Of a DNA stretch of 64,000 nt, positions 53,606-64,000 are shown one piece after another. Location of the stretch: NCBI GenBank assembly GCA_036850595.1, contig CM072163.1:15462639-15526638 (forward strand). The letters are read 5' to 3'. This DNA comes from Rhyacichthys aspro (Eukaryota; Chordata; Actinopteri; Gobiiformes; Rhyacichthyidae). The position numbers and the translations under genes were made by a program. The notes below the pieces were generated by a model, which saw nothing but the letters and a program-made list of their open reading frames with translations, did no database searches and was not told the origin of the DNA. The first letter of the stretch is position 1; each line of letters begins with the position of its first letter.

Positions 53606-54093
53606 AGTAGACCTACAGAGGGTTGAGCACAAACAATACAAAACATCTGGGGTCATGTATTAGCCAACATTTCTTGTGCTTTAACCACAAAAACACTCAC
53701 AGCTTCACAATTACACGTTTAGTCGCTGTCATTCATATGCATGCACACAATACATGTAAGATTTTGACATTAAAGGTTGTTGTTGTAAATAATAAAGACC
53801 ACACAAGCTTAAACTACAATCACGTCCGCTAAAATTGCTCGGCTGCATTGCTAAGATACGTTAGCATATTTCTAAACCCGTGATAGCAACATTAAGGAAT
53901 AGGTTAAACACTTAAAGGACATAGGATCAAGGCAAACCTCACGATTCCACCTTTTTTCTTTCTCGGGCAGTGAACGTGGTAAAAGTTAGAGAAAAACGAA
54001 CACGTTTTAAAAACGAACAATACTATTAAGATTAGGTTTTGGTTAAAAGTTTGGCTTAGCTCGCGCCGTTAACACGACGTTTATGTTCAAGAC

Positions 54094-54134
54094 CCGGAAG
54101 AGGAAGTAATCGGTTCTTGTTAGCAATCTTCCGG
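54094..54134 (-). promoter_or_regulatory. prpf3: Paired ETS motifs, probable prpf3 promoter
   Basis: CCGGAAG at 54094-54100 and its inverse CTTCCGG at 54128-54134 lie about 500 bases upstream of the prpf3 ATG, with a further AGGAAGT between them. Paired ETS/GABP sites are common at TATA-less ubiquitous promoters. The transcription start and the 5' UTR exon were not resolved. Confidence 0.4.
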
Positions 54135-54840
54135 TAACAAGTTTCAAACGAAAAGCCCTGCTTCAGTTTAAGGTTTCCGCCTAGCTGTACAAAATAGAAC
54201 AGCAACTTATGCTCTAATTTCACCATGACGAATGAATAAACCAAAATGAACTTGTTTTAGATTCATTAAAACTCTTTAGAGTAAATAAGAATAAACCAAA
54301 CCCACAAAACAAATGCAATGTATGTAGCCTGTTTATTGTTTTTATTGTTTGCTTTGTATTTGGAATGTTTTAATTCCCATATTTTAGTTTTTTCATTCCA
54401 AACAGATCACCAGGTTTATTTACACCATTTAAGACTTCTAAAAATCTAAAACAAATAAACACATTATTAGACTAAATATTGCAACGTTTTTTTTACAGTT
54501 CAGATTTTTAGGCTAAAATGTTCTTAATCATTGCAGAATAAACAATTGCTTCTATCTAAACAATACCAGACTTGAGGTAACAATATCATCTCTATTTCCT
54601 TCCACTGCAGCTCCCCCTCATTTTTCTCTGATTGCGTGATGTGGGTCAACCGAGTGCATTCATAGTAGTGGAAGCATGAATGCGGCAGTGAGCCTGAGGA
54701 TACACCAGATCCCCCACTCTCTACAACAAATCATGGTTTGGTTTCACACAATTTTCAGTTTTATTTTATCACAGACTGATTTGCTTTTCTGTCTTAGCAA
54801 ATTTCTCTTTCATTTTATTAAAAATAATTAGATCATTAAT

Positions 54841-54891
54841 CATCATCATCTTCTTCATCATCATCATCATCATCAACATCATCATCATCAC
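54841..54891. repeat. (CAT)n microsatellite
   Basis: About 17 CAT/ATC trinucleotide units with CTT and AAC interruptions, upstream of prpf3. Confidence 0.9.
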
Positions 54892-56800
54892 AACTTTTTA
54901 GCTGATTCATAATTGGCACATCAACCCCTATATTTCTTCTGTTGTTTACTGTTTACTTGCATCCACATTAACACTTATTTGGAGTTGGAGTTACCAAAGG
55001 AATAACGACTGAAAAAAACTGTTATACCACTTACTACAGCAGCGCCAACATAAAGTCTACATGTTTTTATGCATCCCCACCCCCTTCTCACACCAGCCGG
55101 CGCTATTATGTAATAATGACATCCCTGCTCATAATAGAGGAATTGAGCAGATAAACTATTTATTCAATTACAAACAGCATTCCTGAATTTTATGCTCATG
55201 GTGAACCACTTTACTTTGTCATTGGACTGTTTTTATAGAGCATTGTGGGTGTGTGTGGGGGAAGCTATGAATTACTTGATTATATTTCAGGAATGTTGAG
55301 CATCTAGTTTGGGATAAATCATTAGACTATAACAGTCACAGTGTGTTACATTTCATTTCCGGTCAGATAGTATTTCACAATGGTTTATTGGTTGTGAGAA
55401 TTGTCGTTACTTTTGGACAGAAAATATTATATAAAAGCGTAGTTTATTCGACATGGTGTAGTTTGACACTGCTTCACACTTCACACTGATTCATCAACTG
55501 TGTGGTTATAGTATATTTTATCATGCTGACCCAGTTTTATTTCATTGTATCTGACAGGGACTGTAAATCACAGTAGAAGATGTATTCTCAGGGGATACTG
55601 TTGTCTTTACTACACACATGGGCAGCAAGGACCTCGTGGTGTACGTCAGAGTGAGCCACGTGCTTGTACCAAACCTCAGACCATCTCTGTCACTCACCTT
55701 TTTCTCATTCTTTCACACCTCTGCCCTTTTCAGCTCAGCTCCTTTGGCTGCGTCCCGTCCATTCTGGGTGGTGTATCCCTCTCATTTGCTGGAATTATAA
55801 TGAGCCGCCTTGTAAGACGGCATCATCAAGTGCATGAGCACATTCAGGCCAAAGAAACTGATGAGGATGTTATTTGCCTGTAGCTCGGCGGTGCCCCAAA
55901 TATCACACACAATGTCATGAGATACACGTGCGTCCTTGAAAATGGAGTCCCGGTATCTCTTGTCTTTACCTGGTTCCCTGTTGGTGACATCACAGTAATG
56001 GCAGAGTCACACCAAGGACCGTCAGTCTTGTAAGATGATTTGTAACTGTGATTTCTATTGCAGAACTGGCCACTGTGCAATTTTAATGTGCTTTGAGGCT
56101 GTTTTGGGACCGGTCTGCCCTGAAACCCCCTGAGGACGTTGGGTGAGTAAGAGCTTGTGTAAGTATGACTGCTAATGTGAACGTGTTTAGTAGTAAAGTC
56201 ACCTCACGTGAGTTTTACTGGAGTGCAGTGAAAGAGTAATGGGGGAAGGGATTTTGGAATAAGTAGCTAAGCACCTCATTGTTTATTCTCCCTGTTATTG
56301 TGTCCCATGTTGGCCAGAATTGGACAGACCCCTGGTAACCAGCAGCTTGTTAAAACCAGTAAAAGTGCCACAAATGAAAGCCTACACAACATGAGATTAG
56401 AGGAGAAGTAAGTTCATTATGCACAATCCTATTGATGCACAGAAACACTCAATTAATCCTAAAGACACTGTGGCCTCTGTGAGAGAAGTAATGATGCAGC
56501 AACAACAATAGTAACAATGTTTTTATGTATGTTATATTTTGTGTTATGTAAGTGTTATGGCAAATTAAAGTTGAACAGTTTTAGAAGCTGCATGGAGTGT
56601 CCTTTACCAAAAGTGTAGTGATGCTGGATCTTCCCTCTTTGCCCTCCACAAATTCTTCCCTCGTCCTTTTTCATTTTGCCCCTTGTGGAAGAGGGGGGAG
56701 AAAGTGCGAGTAATAGTGGCAGGGGGAGATCGAGTGGAAGAGCTTCTCTGCTAAAAACTGCATGGATACAAGGGGGGGCCGCTAGCTCGGGAGGCTGAGA

Positions 56801-56840
56801 GGAGGGAGGAATGGAGGGAGGAATGGAGGGAGGGCGGGCG
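56801..56840. repeat. GGGAGGAAT-type purine repeat
   Basis: Three tandem GGAGGGAGGAAT-like units. Purine-rich, between prpf3 and ciart. Confidence 0.7.
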
Positions 56841-56966
56841 CTTTGGTAACGTAGCAGTCAGTGTGTCAGAGACAGGCCCATCACAAAATCAGCCAGTCAG
56901 TGTGTCAGAAAGGGGAGTGGCGGACGCGTGTGCATCTGTTTATAACCAGGGATGTTTGTGAGTGAG

Positions 56967-56983
56967 AGTGTGTGTGTGTGTGT
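56967..56983. repeat. (GT)n microsatellite
   Basis: A short uninterrupted GT run in the prpf3-ciart interval. Confidence 0.8.
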
Positions 56984-59583
56984 CTGCGACATGCTGATTT
57001 CATCCCATCCGAGCAGGAGAAACCCAAACCACACCCTCCTAAAATTATTGTTTGCTGTGGATGATACTGGAATGGCAATGAAAGAAAAAAAAATATAACT
57101 GAGTAATTCTTAGTGAAAACATTAAATACTTAAAATTCACACCATAATTGTCCCAAAAGATTAGCTAATGCAAAATATACCATTGTGTAGTGTGTTCTTT
57201 AGGTTTGTGGGAGGGGTAAGAATGAAGTTTATTCTTACATTTTGTGAATTGCCTTGTCAAATGTAAACAAATTGACATTGCAGTCATGTTTGCCCTACTG
57301 GCAGCTGGTTGGAGGATCAGCCGCCCCCCTACTAGTGCCAGTCAGATTACGACGACTGCAGTCTCACACCCTGCCTCCCCTCCTTCTCACTCCCCCACTA
57401 TCCCGCACTCGTGCATACGCTCCAAAATGTACAGTCTTTAAATCTGCACCCCATTGAGTCACACATCTGTTAAGTGAGAGCTGCGTTCCTAAAACTACTC
57501 TTAGTCACGTCATTGCCTTACAAAGAAACATATGCAAATGTGGTTTTACAAAAAATGCAGTTCAATTTTCCAAAATGTGCGATTTATTAAACGTTTGTTT
57601 TGAAAAATTAGCCAGAACAGTAATATATGGAAAGTTGTGGTGTGAGAAAGACAAAGTTAGAAAAGATACTAACAGGATTTAGAGAGATGAAAGAGAGAGG
57701 GCAGAGCGAGAGTGGGGGAGGGAAGGGGAACTACAGTCTGGTTTTACAATGTAAAGAAGAAGGCAGTTAAAATAAACAAGTGGCATTTGAACAACCATCA
57801 GCTGTCAATGCAGTAAAAAAAACACATAAAATGGACATGAACAAGATAAAATAAGTGCAATTGGCTTCCCTGTCATACCACAACCGTATAAAAACAGAGT
57901 GAGGTGGAAGAAACCCCCGGCTTTGATTAAGGGTCAGCGTCTGGCACACCGTTTCATTACGTCTGAAGACAGGATGGGGTAGGACGGTCCAACTCAAGGG
58001 CTGCAACCGCGAGATTGTACACTCCTTCCTCCAAATGTAAGCAATAACATAATCTGCCAGTGTGTTTGCTCCACTTATCTATGAACTTATTACATTTTCA
58101 AAATAGTTTGCTCTCAATATATACAATAATTTTGCAATTTATGCAAACCTCTGTCTACCAAAAAAGGGACTCTACAAATTAGAAGTGGAATTAGAAGAAC
58201 AATAGCAGCAGAGCAGGTGCAAATAAAGACATCCTCCCTTACATTTGTCATTTTTTCAAGTTTTAAAGGGCACCAGCTGTAATTGTATTCATGTCTTCTG
58301 TTCAGGTGAGCCCTGTCCATACAACAAATACAACCAACATACAATAACAGGAAGGCTAAAAATGAGAGTTACAAATAGTTGCCACTGCTGTAAAGTTGGG
58401 AGGCAGTTTTGATCATCCTCAGAACAGTTGAGCTGTGCACTGGCTTGTTAGTGCATAAATAGTAAGTGATACTGTTGGTTTTAATGCAACATGAAAATGA
58501 CTACATGTATTGAATGTTTCTGGTTTGTAAAAACAAGTTAACAATCAAAATGCAATACAAATTCACCGAAAGCACTATATGCTTTTCTGAACACATCCTA
58601 TTTGGTGTAAAGGCACAGTAGTCCAATCATTATGATTTCACTTCCTTTGCTTTTTTTTTTCCACCTCATGTTAGTAAGAAAACAACTTCAAACCTCTTTT
58701 CAGTCACCGAAAGATACAGGCAAAACTATGCAATCACATAGCCGGTGATATTCAGCTGCCTAATAAATAAATACAAAGAATAAATAAATGCAGTGTTAGA
58801 ATGACACATGAATAAATTAACCGTGGAAAGTCTTATGTCTTTGAGTGGTCCTTGTTTTTCTCGAGCTGGTTTTTAAAAGTCTTTCTTGGGTTTCACGTTG
58901 TGACACTACTTGCTGGTCATTTAGCCGTATGGTCTGCCAGAAACACCTGATCTCCAGCCTGGCAGTGATCACAGATGTCAGTCACTCCTCTCCACGCATT
59001 CCCACGGATGTTCCAGCTGAGTGCCCAGGTCTTGGATTACATTCGTGAGTTGATGACATCATTATACCACAGTCTTCAGTGATTATTACACATCACATGA
59101 ACAATACGATGCTCTGTTCTGAACACATCAATAGCTACATGGTTTTTGTAGACGTCTTCACTGCTTCACTCCTCAGTTGTATCTACAAGTCGGTAGACAA
59201 GAGCCGTCTTGTCTCCGGCCACATACTTCATTCAGATTCAACTCCTCATCACTCACTCCATCTCCTATAAATGGATGATTATCACTTGACATATTCTGAT
59301 TATGACAATATGTCATGTTCTCAGATTCAATGCTCAAGATGGATTCCTCTCCTTAGAAGTACTCAACATCTCCCCGGTTGGTCATTATTCATTTTCTTAG
59401 CCTGTAATAAGCTGTGAGTGTTCTTCTTCTTCCTATCTCCCAAATGTACAACCACACTTTGTATTTGTTTCTTTATGGAATAATGAAAATGTCAACACCA
59501 ATTTGATTCTCTTATAAACACAATCAGTCTTTCAATTTGAAATACTGTTTCTAGTGGTTTTGATAGTGGTTGTGTGTTATGTT

Positions 59584-59589
59584 TTTATT
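59584..59589 (-). terminator. ciart: Candidate polyadenylation signal of ciart
   Basis: AATAAA on the minus strand about 150 bases downstream of the ciart stop codon. Assigned by position. Confidence 0.5.
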
Positions 59590-59734
59590 TCATCGAACCA
59601 CCTTGTATTCTTCACTCTAATAAATCTGTTTATCACCACAGCCTTTCAGCCTCTTCCCTTTTATCCACCACAGCTTGTACCTGGTGATGTGGCAAGGCGA
59701 CCCTGAAGGGTGTGTTCATGTTAGACCAGGCCTC

Positions 59735-61514
59735 TTAAGGGGGCAGGACATGCTCTGGGCAAAGGCTTGACTTGAGATGATGGCTTCGAGCCTGATTGGT
59801 CTCTCTGGTTTTAGTGTCACTCTGTTGTCCAGCACTAGGCTGGCTTTGGCACCGGGCTTGCTTGGTTACATTTTTCTGGTTCTTAGTTGCTGTGGTAGAA
59901 GAGACTGAGCTGTCTTGCATCGCAGGACTGTCCCGGTGGCGGAGTGGACCGATGGTAACAGACTGGTTTTCGTTGTTACCTGCCACTGTGGGGTTGGACT
60001 TGCGTGGGGACAGGATGGGGGCGACATGAACCCATGTCAGACTGGGCTCAGAGCCACCACCTGCATTGTACTTTGATGCTCTGCCTTGTTCCTCATTGTC
60101 CTCGGCAGCCATGTCTGGTGAATTTGGGTTTATTTCAGATGCTGCTGATGAAGGGCGACTGTCTCCATGCTTTGTACTCTTTTCTTCTTCTGCGCTGACA
60201 CAAGGGGACTTGAGAAGCACAGGGGAAGGTGTGGGAGTGTCAGTTCCTGTCCAGCTCAGTCTGCGCTTCTGCAAAATCAGTTATTTGCAAGTGAGCAGAA
60301 ATTCATTTTGAGAGGGGAACCGTTGTGAGTGCATTTGATTGAAAGCGTTTAGTTTACCTTAACGGGAATATGCAATTGATTCCTGTGCTTGTGTGGCGGG
60401 GTGGATCCGGCAGTGTTGTGCACAGAGTGTGAAGGGGAAGCGGCTACACTAGAAGCTGCTGAGACGGGATAAGTTGGAATCTGAGGAAACCAAAGCTTCA
60501 GCATCACCTCCACCTGGAGCAGTGTGTTGAGGTATTTCTCCCTATGGAAAAAGCAGGTTTGTGATGAGAAGGGAAACAGGAAGGGAAACATCTGGGTGTT
60601 ATGTAAGACAGAAAGATTTACAGTGTTTAAAAAGTTTGCAGACTGATGGTAAACGCTCTAACTCAAACGTCCCCAGAGATACTTCAAAATAACACGAACA
60701 GAGCTTCAAAACACACAGAGCTACACATGAGAAAGCTTTCAAAACAGGCAGTAGAGGGGGATTGCATAACAGAATCTTACCCGCTGTTTGGTCTCTGCAA
60801 AACCCCAACGATCCTCTGGATTCGATCCATGGCAACGCTCTGCTGAAAAGTGCTTAAACCTGTCAATCAAATAAATAATGCCCTGGTCATGCGTATGTTC
60901 AATATCTCCAAAGTTTGGCAAATGCAGTGAGGACTCATAGTAGGGTCTGGGACATAAGTGACATAAGGATGCTTACCACGGTCAAACCTGCCCTTCTTCA
61001 GTCCATTCAGCAACTCCAGCAGAGGCCTGACAAATCCCTGCAGCTCAGCACACTGGCAGAGCAAGGAGAGAAGATAAATTACCAGTGGGTTGAAGTTATG
61101 CCTTGCTGTCTGAATCACTTCCATTTTTTTTTTTACTGGGATGTCTCACAACACTTCGACATTTCTTACCTTCTGAGCAAACAACAGATCTCCCTGAGAC
61201 TTCGGGGTCTGGCTCGTAGATTCCCTGTCGTCCAAGCCAACGAGAGATGCCTTGTTGATGCTTTCTGACCTGTATGACTTTTCCTCTTTATCCGTGAAGC
61301 CGTCACACATCCAGTGAGATCCGGGACTGTCCGATCCCCCCTCTCTGTCTATCACTGCCCCGCCGGTCCTTCCGATTATGACAGAGGAGGAAGTGTCTGT
61401 GAGGAAGACGTCTGTGTCGTCCTCCGCCTGTTCTGAGTCGCTGAACAAGAAGCTGTCGCTGGAGCTCATGGAGTCAAAGGAGGGCTGAGAGGACGTGCTG
61501 CCCTGGGACTGCAT
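59735..61514 (-). CDS. ciart: Circadian-associated transcriptional repressor (CHRONO)
   Basis: Five coding exons: 61514-61170, 61052-60977, 60859-60781, 60541-60358, 60268-59735, giving 405 aa (human 385). In mammals the nuclear protein binds BMAL1 and represses CLOCK:BMAL1 transcription. The N-terminus is Ser/Asp-rich (SQPSFDSMSSSDSFLFSDSE). The conserved helical core spans about 107-195: GDLLFAQKCAELQGFVRPLL, LNGLKKGRFDRGLSTFQQSV, AMDRIQRIVGVLQRP and YLNTLLQVEVMLKLWFPQIP, all close to the human protein. Further on, LTWVHVAPILSP matches human LTWIHTTPICNP. The C-terminal third is low-complexity. The ATG sits 10 bases inside its exon, which has an acceptor, so a non-coding exon lies upstream. 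Confidence 0.95.
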
Positions 61515-62920
61515 TGCTGTGGACTAAAAAGAGGAAAAATAATTAGAACAAGAAGACAACTGAAACCGCAAATTAGTGATACAAGAGGTTAAAAGAATAG
61601 TAATATTGTGATATTTTAACCGCTGTTTTCTATTTCGCAGCTTTTCATTTTGGCCATTTCTCTTCAAAAATCATGAAGCTAATTACTCAAAATGGTGGGC
61701 ATGCCCTAGTTTAACATGGTGCATAGTGGGACTGGGGGTAGGCACTCGCAGTAGGCACACAATGCTAGTGTATGTCTGGCTCCCATTGAGGAGATTGGAG
61801 ACTGGAAAGGAGCGTAAAACGTGAGGGGGGGATGGGAGTGTGTAGAGTAGTGAAATCAGAATAGGCAGCCTCTCTCTCTCTCTCCTACTGCCTCCGGTGC
61901 CCGCTCTAGCCCCTCCCCTCCGTCTCGGGTTTGCTCTCCATCCCCCCATTAGGCTCACATATAGCCTACTCACACAAACTCCTCTCTTTCCTCTCTGGGT
62001 TTCAGTATGCCTCTCATCTAGCCGTGCTCATCCTGTTGGTTATGGGCACGGTGCTAGACTTCCTTTGCCACACAAGTGTCCAGCCTTGCCCCTACTCCTT
62101 GTCTCTTCGTCACATTTTAGTTCCTCTGTTTTAGGCTGTGTCTGTCTAATTTAATGTGTTTTATGGGAAAACTCCAAGAACCTAACTAAGCCTTATCCAC
62201 TTGGACAGGGATGGACAGGTATATACATGTAACTATACACACCCAGACAGCATGGACATTCATTCAGAACAAGTCTCTAACTGGTAATATAGAGTAATTC
62301 ATTTTAATTATAGAGTATAGAGGGTTTTTTTTTCATTTTTACATACATATTACTGGTTCATGCGCGAATTGGAGTAAATCCAACGTGCAGGATTTTTTTT
62401 TTTTAAAAAGCCATTAAATCAGGTCCTGTCTGTATTTAAAAGGGAGAATGCTGGTACTGGATGGGACAGAGTGACAGCCAGTGCATGGGGCATTAGTCTA
62501 CACAGGTATGAACCATGAGGCAGCATCTCAGGTGTTGGCTGCACGTCTATGGTCTGTCTGCGTCCCACCAAGCACAGCACCCACCATATACCCATCATAC
62601 GTGCTCATAAACAAGAAAGAAATGGGTCCAATGTATGTATTTTAAAAAGATACTTCATTAATAAATTGTGGTGACATGACAAAATAGCAAATATAGGCGC
62701 TAACACAAAATGTTAGCGATAAAATATCTTTTAGTCATTTAACCGTATGGTAAACGTTTTAACATGGGCGAAAATAAAAATGACAAAGGCATTGAACCCA
62801 ACGTAAAAAAAAATACCATGAGCGGATGTAGCCGCACAGGAAATTCCTTCAGGTCAGTCTGCCAACTTTGAACAAAATGAAATAGAAAAACATTTAAAAA
62901 TAGTAGGGAAATGCACTCAC
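61515..62920 (-). other. ciart: ciart 5' intron
   Basis: Lies between the probable non-coding first exon (ends 62921) and the first coding exon (starts 61523). CT-rich near 61870; no exon or element recognised. Confidence 0.5.
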
Positions 62921-63070
62921 CTGTAGCGTTGTCGTGCGGCCAGAATCCTAAACTGTATTATGTCCTTTTAGAGACAGCGTCGGTCAACACACCCTCCTGA
63001 TCCGGAGCAGCATCGGGGCGCGCAGCTTCGGCGGCCGTTCCGCGGTCTGTGCGTTTGCTGGCTCTTTCTC
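62921..63070 (-). other. ciart: Probable 5' non-coding exon of ciart
   Basis: A good minus-strand donor (CTACAG|GTGAGTG) ends at 62921, and the coding exon begins with an acceptor at 61523. The sequence upstream of the donor is CpG-rich. The exact transcription start is unknown; the 5' limit given is a guess. Confidence 0.5.
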
Positions 63071-63091
63071 TCCACAGTTTACGAGCGTCAA

Positions 63092-63217
63092 CATGTGCGC
63101 TAATCCACGTGCCCACGTTTTGCGCACATCCTATTGGCTGTCGGTCCGGCGGTGGCGCATCCCATTGGTGTATTCGTTCAGCCAGTGATTGCTTTACTCG
63201 ATGGTGATTGGCCAGCG
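63092..63217 (-). promoter_or_regulatory. ciart: ciart promoter: E-boxes and CCAAT boxes
   Basis: A canonical palindromic E-box CACGTG lies at 63106-63111, flanked by CATGTG at 63092-63097 and CACGTT at 63114-63119. Farther upstream three ATTGG motifs occur (near 63131, 63163 and 63207), which read as CCAAT on the transcribed strand. The area is GC- and CpG-rich with no TATA box. CACGTG is the binding site of CLOCK:BMAL1, and mammalian Ciart is a clock-controlled gene, so direct circadian control is a reasonable inference. Confidence 0.55.
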
Positions 63218-63894
63218 GCCCGGGCAGTCATAGTCCTGCCCACTCATGTGTCTCCCGTGTGTTTGGTGTCGGGCAGGCTGCTCTACTACAGCGACAGGCT
63301 GTAAACACACACCAAGGTGCAGGCTGGATGGATGCACAATATGTTCTATGCATTCGACGTACACCGTAAGTTATAGCCCCGCCCCAGACTCCCCAAATAC
63401 TGAAAAATCCTTATGCAACTCTACAAAATAATCAGGAGTATTAGCCTTTTTAACAAGATACATTTGCTTTTCGAAAAAATACCTAAATAAATCATTTATT
63501 TGCCCTCTGTTGATATGTGTGGGGAGGACTGTCCTGTAATAACATAGCTGTATTACTATAATTTATACAAGAGCCACTGCCCACTCTGTTCATTTTCACT
63601 GTGAAATCATAGATGAATAAAGGAGACCAAAACAGGGTGGTTAGATTTCAGTAACCTCATATAAGATTCAATAACAGAATCTCCTCTCTTTTTGTCTTTA
63701 TGTAACATTTTCAAAGGTAAAGTCACTCATCATATTCATATGGAATACTGCATTTAGTTATGTAAATATGGCACAAAATGGGAAAACGTGTTATGTTTAA
63801 TTCTATGCAACAGCTGTTTCCAAGATGTAATCTCACCTATATCTGCTTGTTTTGTTATGATGTATAGTATAATCCTTACTTGGTCATTTTTATT
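63218..63894. other. Upstream flank of ciart
   Basis: AT-rich intergenic sequence. One short plus-strand open frame (63246-63431) has no recognisable domain. No gene supported. Confidence 0.5.
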
Positions 63895-64000
63895 TATATG
63901 TTAAAAGGGGTAGGCACAATACATTTTTACTTCAGTTTAAACCCTTTTGGACTTTGCTTCAGATTTACTGAAGGTATTGTATTGTTGCCAATTTTACTTT
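63895..64000. repeat. Dispersed repeat copy 2 (runs off the window)
   Basis: Contains TAAACCCTTTTGGACTTTG and GATTTACTGAAGGTATTGTA, matching the copy at 18970-19075 with scattered differences. Cut by the window end. Confidence 0.5.

Larger units (their letters stand above)
53606..59583. other. prpf3 upstream region, intergenic to ciart
   Basis: The first 500-600 bases hold the prpf3 5' UTR and promoter. The rest has microsatellites, a duplicated CAGTCAGTGTGTCAGA motif near 56855 and 56905, and a GC-poor plain. Mammalian MRPS21 lies between CIART and PRPF3, but I see no matching exon on either strand. Confidence 0.45.

Noticed and set aside
55545..55883. A 112-codon plus-strand open frame between prpf3 and ciart
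   Set aside because: No recognisable domain, no splice or promoter support, and composition like the surroundings.
53606..59583. Search for MRPS21
   Set aside because: No exon with its conserved RRRQRESYERC-type core was seen on either strand.

Overview
This is a vertebrate nuclear window, almost certainly from a teleost fish and probably a percomorph. The evidence is five multi-exon genes with GT-AG or GC-AG introns whose proteins match vertebrate families, AATAAA signals, a tRNA-type fish SINE with a 15-bp target duplication, and hAT transposon remnants. The species cannot be named from the sequence. I found no prokaryotic or viral gene, CRISPR array, tRNA or rRNA.

Layout: all five recognised genes are on the minus strand, so transcription runs from high to low coordinates. 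In transcription order they are ciart (61514-59735, clock repressor), prpf3 (53605-49526, U4/U6 snRNP protein), rprd2 (48878-40330, RNA polymerase II CTD-binding factor), tars2 (37555-31480, mitochondrial threonyl-tRNA synthetase) and adamtsl4 (23448-603, secreted microfibril protein). This is the order I recall for human 1q21.2 (CIART, MRPS21, PRPF3, RPRD2, TARS2, ECM1, ADAMTSL4), but I see neither MRPS21 nor ECM1 here. An unassigned terminal exon with its own AATAAA (28253-28339) sits where ECM1 would be expected. Exon models were built by hand from splice sites and phase. All five frames close exactly: 1172, 691, 1167, 702 and 405 residues for adamtsl4, tars2, rprd2, prpf3 and ciart.

Non-coding sequence: adamtsl4 introns are large (up to 9.2 kb) and carry two related hAT-like non-autonomous elements. 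One of them encloses about 0.9 kb of a 21-bp minisatellite. rprd2 introns hold a SINE, a hAT remnant with exact 8-bp target duplications and a BED-finger relic, and a decayed LINE end. Promoters of ciart, prpf3, rprd2 and tars2 look TATA-less, with E-box/CCAAT, ETS, YY1 and ETS/CRE/CCAAT motifs respectively.

The genes are neighbours by ancestry and do not form one pathway. prpf3 and rprd2 both act in mRNA production, tars2 in mitochondrial translation, adamtsl4 in extracellular matrix and ciart in the circadian feedback loop. The most notable observation is that the tars2 product appears to have lost three of the four residues of the ThrRS editing site.
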